Below are positions 32,468 to 38,406 of a stretch of DNA of 38,406 nucleotides, piece by piece (position 1 is the first letter of the stretch; every line of letters begins with the position of its first letter). The position numbers were made by a program, and so were the translations under genes. Source of the DNA: an uncultured Arenicella sp. (GTDB lineage Bacteria; Pseudomonadota; Gammaproteobacteria; Arenicellales; Arenicellaceae); the NCBI GenBank assembly GCA_947499305.1, contig CANMNN010000036.1:1-38406 (forward strand), read 5' to 3'. The notes under the pieces are model-generated. The model did no database searches. It had not been told where the DNA came from and was given only the letters and a program-made list of their open reading frames with translations.

Positions 32468-33742
32468 CTAACACTCTAATGATTCAAGTCGATCCTGATC
32501 GTTCTGATCGATAGCGCTCTCGCAAGCATCTAGTTTCAACTTGAATAACTCTAGCTCTAACCCCTTCTTTAAAGAGTCTATTTCTGAGTTGTCTGTCGAT
32601 TTTAATGCGTCGAAAGTAGAGCCAATCGCTGAAAAATAGGCGCTAATTACATCTGCGGGTATCTTCAAAAAGGATACTGCCTCTCCCTCTGATACCTCGG
32701 TATACTTTGTGGGAACGCCGTCAACAAAAACAAAATCAGTTTCACTGTCCGCAAAGAAGCTACGTTTTATTGGCAACATATTAATGGGGGCTTCAGACGG
32801 CGAATAAACTGTAGTGGTCACAGCCTTGCCGCCACTATCTTTCGCAACTATTGAATAAGGTAGAGGTTGCCGATAAAACAAGCCCGCCATGTCGGCGCAG
32901 TCGTTGTCACCTGTAGACGTTAACGGTTTCTGATTTACATCAAGCAATTTACAGTTTGGCCCGTTTCGCGCACTTTTATCCCAAAGTTTGTCTAATGTTA
33001 AATCGAACTTGTTGCCAGCGCATGTAATAGATTTTGTAGCCGTTTCGTACGAGTTTGACGACCCTTTTGGTTTACTCCAAGTGAAGTCACCTTCAAAACG
33101 AAAGCGCAATTGATGTGTTCCTACAGTACTACAAACGTCTGTAGCTGCAGCTGCCGGGGCTTGAGGTAAAATACTCTCCACTGACAAGGCACCTGCACTA
33201 CTAGCCAAGTTAGTAATTGCATCGCTAAACTGGCTTTCGTTTTTCGACTTAGCCGTACTTAGAAGTCCTTTATTGGTAATTCCAATATCTAATGTATTTT
33301 TCCCAAAGTGATTAAGACCAGGATGAACCGAGAAACTTTTTGCGGTGTCAGGATAAGCATCACTCACTTCAATCGAGCTAATAGCCGCTCGAAACCGAGG
33401 CGGCGTTAGCGGTCCGGATACAGGCGCTGGTGCGTTTAATTGTAGAATGTTCTTATCTACGACCGAAATTTCTTTATCTATCGGAGCTAAGTAGCGTTTA
33501 TTAGGAACGTCTTTTCTAAGGGCTAACAACTCTGATCGCTTCTTATATAGAGCTGCCTTTCTAGCTGCAAAGCTTACAGTAGCAGTATCGACAACCGCGA
33601 TCTCCACGATTAGATCTCTTTTAGGCATGTGATACACCAAACCACCTTCGTCCCTAGCGGTGCCTAGATAGCTGGATTTAATACTCGTACAGCCGCTAAT
33701 AGTTAGGGTCAAGAAAATCAGGGCGATTGATAGTTTATTCAT
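32468..33742 (-). CDS. Large hypothetical lipoprotein
   Basis: A 424-residue protein with a lipoprotein signal peptide whose lipobox is TISGC (Cys18). The mature protein begins with a short strand-rich part, then a helical Lys/Arg-rich segment (about 60-95), a linker, a beta-rich middle with four cysteines (about 205-290), and an acidic C-terminal helix ending in a terminal Cys. No enzymatic motif or known domain is visible. It is divergent from the subtilase gene at 33941, with 198 nt between. The next minus-strand gene is the small membrane protein. Envelope location is supported; function is unknown. Confidence 0.7.
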   Translation of the reverse strand: MNKLSIALIFLTLTISGCTSIKSSYLGTARDEGGLVYHMPKRDLIVEIAVVDTATVSFAARKAALYKKRSELLALRKDVPNKRYLAPIDKEISVVDKNILQLNAPAPVSGPLTPPRFRAAISSIEVSDAYPDTAKSFSVHPGLNHFGKNTLDIGITNKGLLSTAKSKNESQFSDAITNLASSAGALSVESILPQAPAAAATDVCSTVGTHQLRFRFEGDFTWSKPKGSSNSYETATKSITCAGNKFDLTLDKLWDKSARNGPNCKLLDVNQKPLTSTGDNDCADMAGLFYRQPLPYSIVAKDSGGKAVTTTVYSPSEAPINMLPIKRSFFADSETDFVFVDGVPTKYTEVSEGEAVSFLKIPADVISAYFSAIGSTFDALKSTDNSEIDSLKKGLELELFKLKLDACESAIDQNDQDRLESLEC

Positions 33743-33940
33743 AACAAGCTCTAAGGTTAAATTGTTGTCTTACCCATTAAGTGTCGCGAACAAAATAATC
33801 TCTCACAGTTACTTAAAAATTCTTGTCTATAAAGTTATACCTTTTCCATTTAGTTAAACACCTTCTGTTAACTCAAGTGAGAGAAAGCGAACTCTGTGAT
33901 CACCTAACTGATACTCAAGCCACTAAACGAGGGTTCAGAA

Positions 33941-35248
33941 ATGCAAAAGACGATCCAATACGACAAGCCAGAGAAAAAACGCTTCATTGTTCAATTTCCA
34001 GACAATGATAGCTATACAGCTGCGCAAGCAATTGAAATGCCCGGTGGTAAGGAAAAACTTTTAGAAAGTTCAGAGCGAAACTTTTTTGCGCTTGAGCTAG
34101 ACACCACAGAAGTTACCTTGAACCAAACTTTCGAAGGTGATCAACCTAGCGAACAAGCTACTGTAGAGAACGTATTGATAGCCGACGATGGACTAATTAC
34201 TGACGACCCATTTGCATTATATAGAACCCTTTACAACGCGGAGATAGTCGAAGACTTTCAATACGAAATCGAAGATTCTGAATTATTTGACGAAGAACTC
34301 TTTGTTTCAGAAGCGGACGTGGCAGGCACAATGGATGATGTTCTTAACTTGGTCTATGCAGGCGAAGCGTGGGAGGAAGGCTATCGTGGGGACAATGTTG
34401 ACATCGCGATAGTAGACACCGGAATTTCAGGCTCTAGGCCTGAGTTTCCACTATCGAAACGACGCGGAGGCTGGGCGCGGCCCAATGACAATGCATGGAC
34501 AGACCAGCGTGGCCATGGCTCCATGTGTGCTGCAATTGCAGCAGGCACTAAATCAAACGGCGGCCAGGTAAATGGTATCGCTCCAAACGCAGGGTTGATC
34601 GCCTGTAAAACAGCTTTCTATACAAGTGAACTGATCGCAATTTATCAATACTTAATCAACTTTAATTCGACGAGCGAAAGGAGATTAGTCGCGTCAAATA
34701 GTTACGGAATACGATCAGGATCAGCCCCTACTGCGGTACCCAACACAACACTCATGCGCGTACTTTCTGATGCTGTCAATACAGGGATCACACTTGTGTA
34801 CTCAGCGGGAAACAATCACAAACTGGCTGGTGGCTCACCAACTAGTTGCAATCCGAACTCAATCTGGATGCATAAAGGTAGAGACGATTTATTGGCGGTA
34901 GCAACTTGCGATCTTGATCTCAATATGTGGTATTACTCAAGCCGTGGGCCCGGCCAGTACTTTGGTCAACCTAATACCGAGCAAAAGCCCGACGTAACTG
35001 CGCCTACTCCCAGGAACGGCTTAATTGTTTATGGCGATTCTATAAGGGTATTGCCAAACGGCTGGGGCACAAGCGGAGCCTGCCCACAGATATCAGGGCT
35101 GGCGGCGCTTATGCTATCTAAAGATCCAACGTTGAACTACAACGATGTTTTTGACAAAATTCGAAACAACACAACGGGATTAGGCATAAACCACAACTGC
35201 CAAGGTACCGGCTTAATCAATGTTGTCAGTACAGTCGCCGCCGTTTGA
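33941..35248 (+). CDS. Subtilisin-like serine protease (S8) without signal peptide
   Basis: A 435-residue S8 protease. The catalytic triad is Asp159 (IAIVDTGISG), His192 (RGHGSMCAA) and Ser378 (GWGTSGACPQISG), with Asn291 of SAGNN as the oxyanion residue, so activity is expected. The first 140 residues are acidic and contain FIVQFPDND, LLESSERNFFALELD and a run of Glu/Asp, likely a pro-region or partner-binding part. There is no signal peptide, unlike most bacterial subtilases. AGGG lies 8 nt before ATG. The 74-residue gene follows after 12 nt and may encode its inhibitor or chaperone. Divergent from the large lipoprotein gene. A cytosolic protease that is switched on by a signal is one reading; substrate unknown. 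Confidence 0.9.
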   Translation: MQKTIQYDKPEKKRFIVQFPDNDSYTAAQAIEMPGGKEKLLESSERNFFALELDTTEVTLNQTFEGDQPSEQATVENVLIADDGLITDDPFALYRTLYNAEIVEDFQYEIEDSELFDEELFVSEADVAGTMDDVLNLVYAGEAWEEGYRGDNVDIAIVDTGISGSRPEFPLSKRRGGWARPNDNAWTDQRGHGSMCAAIAAGTKSNGGQVNGIAPNAGLIACKTAFYTSELIAIYQYLINFNSTSERRLVASNSYGIRSGSAPTAVPNTTLMRVLSDAVNTGITLVYSAGNNHKLAGGSPTSCNPNSIWMHKGRDDLLAVATCDLDLNMWYYSSRGPGQYFGQPNTEQKPDVTAPTPRNGLIVYGDSIRVLPNGWGTSGACPQISGLAALMLSKDPTLNYNDVFDKIRNNTTGLGINHNCQGTGLINVVSTVAAV

Positions 35249-35260
35249 GAAAGCTTTAAA

Positions 35261-35485
35261 TTGAACGATAAGAAAAACCAAAATTTTATGATTGTCGTAG
35301 AAGACCTTTGTCTGTACGAAGAGGTTCTATCTACACTTTCAGATAATCATATTGAACCTGACCTTAAATCTTGGGGAAAAGATTGGGGCATGGTCGCTGT
35401 TAGTGAGCTGCCAGATAACCTGAACCAAGAGTTCTCAGATAAAGGGGCGGAGGTGCAGCTCGATATGAAATATGATATTGACTAA
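35261..35485 (+). CDS. 74-residue protein, possible subtilase inhibitor (I9-like fold)
   Basis: A small acidic protein encoded 12 nt after the subtilase gene. The start is TTG at 35261 with GAGAAAG about 10 nt upstream; an ATG at 35288 would remove nine residues. The order of predicted elements is strand (FMIVVED), helix (LYEEVLSTLSDN), strand pair (DLKSWGKDWGMVAVSEL), helix (DNLNQEFSDKG), strand (AEVQLDMKYDID). This matches the ferredoxin-like beta-alpha-beta-beta-alpha-beta plan of subtilisin propeptides and free I9 inhibitors. That fold call is inference; the sequence itself is not recognised. Coupling to the protease gene fits an inhibitor or folding helper. Confidence 0.55.
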   Translation: MNDKKNQNFMIVVEDLCLYEEVLSTLSDNHIEPDLKSWGKDWGMVAVSELPDNLNQEFSDKGAEVQLDMKYDID

Positions 35486-35519
35486 GTAACGAAGTTAATC
35501 AAATTTATCTCTAACTCCG

Positions 35520-36428
35520 CTATACCTTCCAAGTTTCAGGCTTCGGCCACCATTCGCCTTCGCCCAAAAAATTAGCAATCATGTCACCAAGGCTAATATC
35601 AAATATATCTTCTATTGCTGCCTCACCGCTATCTTTACGTTCGGCCGTATTAGCAAACTCTACAAAGGCGTCATAATTCTCAGCCAGGTTAGTCACCAGA
35701 ATTCGCGCTAACTGATAACTCAATTCTTGCCCTTTATCAGGCCGAGAAAATGATTCGCCTCTCCAAAATTCTTGCATCTCGTCTTCGCCCCAAAATGCTT
35801 GGTGCTTAGCAAACATGTGGTGGTTCAATGGCGGAGAAGGATAACCGCAAATCGCGGCCTCCATATTTACTGCCAAGCCTTCATCTACCCAGGTGGGTAA
35901 TTGCAGATGACTAAGCAATGCGTGCGTCATTTCATGCGCGGCAATCGGCTCGGCGTTATCTAGGTCGGTGTTTGGAAACACGAAGTGTCCATAACCGTAA
36001 TTCAGGTACATGCCAGAACTTAAACCATAGGTGCCTTCTTGCGGCCCGTAGTAGCTCACGTAATCGTAGTAGCGATCGATGTCACCAAATATAATGACTA
36101 CGTGCTTACCATAACCCTCATCATTCGCAATACCACTCAAAGTTGAAAGCAAGTGGCGTCGGCATTTCTCCAAGTAGCGCGAGAACGTTTTATTATAACG
36201 CTGTGTTTGGTCACTCAAAAGAATGAAGTCGCTTGTCTCGGTTTGCTTATACCCTTTAGGTAAGCTCGCCGATAACTCATGCATCCATTGTCGAGCAACG
36301 TTTGACCAGAGAGAATTCTGGTCTTCCTTACCGAAATGTTCGTCAGCATGTTTATAGATATTCTCCCAATTTGGCCGAGGTAAATTCTCATGGAAAGTGA
36401 AGTGCTCTTTAAGCCAATTGTCGTTCAT
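35520..36428 (-). CDS. HEMTH metallopeptidase-like protein
   Basis: A 302-residue protein lacking a signal peptide. Residues 165-169 are HEMTH, the HExxH zinc site, followed 14 residues later by VDEGLAVNME, where Glu183 would be the third ligand, as in gluzincin (peptidase MA-like) proteins. The preceding strand, VVIIFGDIDRYYDYVSYYG, and YGHFVFPNT are consistent with that fold. It starts directly after the stop codon of the upstream gene (TAAATG), so the two are translated together. Convergent with the subtilase/74-residue pair. The substrate is unknown, but pairing with a nucleotide-ligand-type protein is unusual. Confidence 0.7.
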   Translation of the reverse strand: MNDNWLKEHFTFHENLPRPNWENIYKHADEHFGKEDQNSLWSNVARQWMHELSASLPKGYKQTETSDFILLSDQTQRYNKTFSRYLEKCRRHLLSTLSGIANDEGYGKHVVIIFGDIDRYYDYVSYYGPQEGTYGLSSGMYLNYGYGHFVFPNTDLDNAEPIAAHEMTHALLSHLQLPTWVDEGLAVNMEAAICGYPSPPLNHHMFAKHQAFWGEDEMQEFWRGESFSRPDKGQELSYQLARILVTNLAENYDAFVEFANTAERKDSGEAAIEDIFDISLGDMIANFLGEGEWWPKPETWKV

Positions 36429-37220
36429 TTACTTTGCCTTTAATTTCAAAAAGTGAGTCTGTTGTTCTTTGCCGAATGAATAGATGTCAAACGCCAACCG
36501 CAGAGCTCTTAAGTTCTTCTCGTCTCTTGGCGGAAGAAACAAAGAATCGCTCCCCCATTTTTCAGGCGTGTTAGGTTTCTCTACCTTGTCTTGATGATCA
36601 CCCAAATAGCTCCAAAAGTACGGACACACTGAAACGTTCTTAACCGAGACCTGCGGGTGAGCTTTTACCCAATCGGCATGCTGTTGCCAACGCCAGGTGT
36701 TGGGGCTATTTTTCGTGCGTGAGGTTATGCCTAAAAAGCGCATCTTTTTCTTCATGGCATTAAAGTCTTCTTTCTCCTCCTTGCACCAGTCTTGAAGAAA
36801 AGAGAACAACTGCTCGTAGGTACCACCGGAATAAACTAAGTCAATAAAGCACACCCCAGAATCGTGATGCACAATATCACTAGGCGATAAATTCAGTTCT
36901 TTAAAATGAGATTTCAGTCCTTCAAAATTGAAAGCCATCTCTCCCTTGATTTGATTAATACTCTCAAAGCGATTTGAGATATTCAAATGAATCAACTTTT
37001 TTTCATACGAAGTTCCTTCAAAAGCCCCGGTGAGGAAATCATAAATGCTTTCAGGCGACCGGCCTACAAACACAAAATCGAATGGCTTAGCGGCAACTGC
37101 TATCTTTGCAGCGCATTCTTGTAATTCATCGAAGAAACCCGCGTAAGACGCCGCTCGATGACCATCCAATAAATCGCCGAGTTGTTCTTGCTTGGTTAAG
37201 TTCCAGCGGAATGGTTTCAT
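36429..37220 (-). CDS. Phosphoribosyltransferase-like protein of unknown function
   Basis: A 263-residue cytosolic protein. Residues 125-134, FIDLVYSGGT, resemble the PRPP-binding loop of type I phosphoribosyltransferases (usually two acidic residues then TGGT), and FVFVGRSPESIYDFLTGAF (50-68) resembles the preceding strand-loop region. Only one acidic residue is present in the loop, so catalysis is uncertain. The rest is not recognised. It is the first gene of a tight pair with the HEMTH metallopeptidase-like gene. Only a weak ribosome-binding site is visible. The PRTase-like call is from motif shape only; another Rossmann-like fold is possible. Confidence 0.5.
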   Translation of the reverse strand: MKPFRWNLTKQEQLGDLLDGHRAASYAGFFDELQECAAKIAVAAKPFDFVFVGRSPESIYDFLTGAFEGTSYEKKLIHLNISNRFESINQIKGEMAFNFEGLKSHFKELNLSPSDIVHHDSGVCFIDLVYSGGTYEQLFSFLQDWCKEEKEDFNAMKKKMRFLGITSRTKNSPNTWRWQQHADWVKAHPQVSVKNVSVCPYFWSYLGDHQDKVEKPNTPEKWGSDSLFLPPRDEKNLRALRLAFDIYSFGKEQQTHFLKLKAK

Positions 37221-37327
37221 AATAATTCAAAGGAAAGATAAGGTAATGATTCATGCCTGGAAAGCAGCCGAGCGTGTCTAAATCCCTCTTAGGCTCGTGG
37301 AAAAAATTTCACTCTGACCGCAATAAA

Positions 37328-38245
37328 TTAAGATTGCTCCTTAACGAGTTTCTTCAATCGCTTGGCTTCACGTTGTCTAGGACTGTCACCATTGCTATAG
37401 GGGTATTCGTGCATTGCCTTCTTGATTCCGTTCGAGATGGCCTTTCGGCCCTCTCCAACGGCTTTGCCATGCCATAGAATATTTTTAGTGTTTTTATTGA
37501 ATGCGACAACATCAACTTGTGTGTATGACCCGGGCGGTGCCGTTAAAAAAAGCCCACCAGTCAAAGCGCTAGCAGCCAAAGTTGTAGCCGCTCCTGTGCT
37601 TAGGTACTTTCCAAGTTTTTGGTATCGCCCTTCAACCAGCACAAATAAAACGATATCTGATTCAGATTCGCTCAACAATAGATCATCAAATACCAGCTTA
37701 CTAAATGGCAGCTTATTTTCAATTCCTTCAGCCGCTGCTTTTTCCAGCACTATTGATTCTGCGTATTTTTGGTCTCGCTTCCTTCTAGCATTGATCTCCC
37801 GTGCAGTTTGTTTAAGCGAAATTAAGAAATCTCGATTTTCGCTGGTCAACCAAGGTAGCTCAGGTCGATTTAAAGCAAGCTCAGGATACTTGACCCCAGT
37901 ACTCTCCCAGTCTTCAGACACTACGTAACCTTTTTCTTGTTTACGCTCATAGCTCAAACCATTAAGAGAGGCGAGCGATTGCACTTGAAAACCACGTTCG
38001 CGAAAAAAAACATCTAACTGGTTCAACGCCTCTTCAATAGCCTTTTTATTAACCTGTTCGTTATAGCCATATTCATCGCCTTTAATATCTCGATACATAA
38101 ACACATCTACAACTGTCGAAATAGTGGGCTGCGACTTTACGGTTTCATTGTAGTCTGGAAATCGAAGCCTGGACCCAGCGCATGCGCTTAGTGCCAATGA
38201 GATAAGCATTACCGATGCTAATTTAGTGGCAGACGTTCTTGTCAT
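37328..38245 (-). CDS. Hypothetical lipoprotein
   Basis: A 305-residue protein. The ATG at 38245 is chosen because GGAG lies 8 nt upstream and it gives a normal signal peptide ending in the lipobox LALSAC (Cys22); a longer frame to 38323 lacks both. The mature part has a helix-rich region with KQTAREINARRKRDQKYAE-type charged segments, a short hydrophobic Gly/Ala/Thr stretch (AATTLAASALTGGLFLTAPPG) that may insert in or lie on a membrane, then VDVVAFNKNTKNILWHGKAVGEGRKAI, and a basic tail. (Quoted in parts.) The layout resembles outer-membrane lipoproteins that feed a secretion or polysaccharide system, but no family is recognised. The remaining 161 nt to the window end hold no gene. Confidence 0.7.
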   Translation of the reverse strand: MTRTSATKLASVMLISLALSACAGSRLRFPDYNETVKSQPTISTVVDVFMYRDIKGDEYGYNEQVNKKAIEEALNQLDVFFRERGFQVQSLASLNGLSYERKQEKGYVVSEDWESTGVKYPELALNRPELPWLTSENRDFLISLKQTAREINARRKRDQKYAESIVLEKAAAEGIENKLPFSKLVFDDLLLSESESDIVLFVLVEGRYQKLGKYLSTGAATTLAASALTGGLFLTAPPGSYTQVDVVAFNKNTKNILWHGKAVGEGRKAISNGIKKAMHEYPYSNGDSPRQREAKRLKKLVKEQS

Positions 38246-38406
38246 TGAGAGCTCCAGAAGGATATATGTGGTTTGATTGAGTTTATCCCAGATAGGAGGG
38301 AAATAGTAATTCAGCTCTGCCACTTTTTATGTAAGCGCCAAGTAACCGACACCCTAGCGCATTAAGAAGATCATGATTATGTTTCTGACTTTAATCAGGA
38401 GCAAAT

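Noticed and set aside
1..38406. CRISPR array, tRNA, rRNA, integrase or intact insertion sequence
   Set aside because: No regularly spaced direct repeats, tRNA-like cloverleaf, conserved rRNA segments, or transposase/integrase motifs were found by eye on either strand.

Overview
The window looks like chromosomal DNA of a Gram-negative, aerobic, probably marine gammaproteobacterium. The reasons are mid-40s GC judged by eye, many Sec signal peptides and lipoboxes, AraC and LuxR regulators, S41 proteases, a PQQ-type dehydrogenase and a cold-shock/DUF1294 protein. Genus cannot be fixed from the sequence. No rRNA, tRNA, CRISPR array, integrase or intact insertion sequence was seen.

Layout. (1) 98-1518: an azoreductase/SDR pair with 1-nt stop-start overlap, behind a candidate promoter and operator-like inverted repeat. 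(2) 1746-7863, minus strand: exported proteins of unknown function, including an 833-residue protein with a Cys-rich end, a protein with three C-x9-C-x-C-V repeats, a lipoprotein and a DUF4412-like protein. Divergently, 8123-10594 encodes a lipoprotein and a LuxR-type regulator fused to an alpha/beta-hydrolase fold whose catalytic Ser and His appear replaced. Two near-identical 20-bp palindromes lie at 6828-6847 and 8043-8062, suggesting one regulatory circuit. (3) 10768-13824: dienelactone-hydrolase-like protein, an aerolysin/ETX-MTX2-like pore-forming protein without a signal peptide, and a membrane-anchored AraC regulator. (4) 13920-19869: S41-family lipoprotein, two membrane proteins (one DUF819), a sphingosine-1-phosphate-lyase-like PLP enzyme, RNase HI with a viroplasmin-type N-terminal domain, and a 56-residue protein. 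(5) 20060-28942: DUF1254/DUF1214 protein, DUF2306 membrane protein, coupled PQQ-type dehydrogenase and serine hydrolase, exported amidohydrolase divergent from a second membrane AraC regulator, TerB-like protein and CSD-DUF1294 fusion. (6) 28943-32467: gene-poor stretch with short ORFs, a possible AbiGi-like remnant, hairpins and copies of a dispersed motif, plus an S41 protease and a small membrane protein. (7) 32468-38245: large lipoprotein, subtilisin-like protease without signal peptide followed by a 74-residue protein whose inferred fold resembles I9 inhibitors, a HEMTH metallopeptidase-like gene paired with a phosphoribosyltransferase-like gene, and another lipoprotein.

The best candidates for undescribed systems are the palindrome-linked LuxR/pseudo-hydrolase and exported-protein cluster (1746-10594), the cytosolic subtilase with its small partner (33941-35485), and the metallopeptidase/PRTase-like pair (35520-37220). 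All family assignments come from motifs read by eye; no database search was run.
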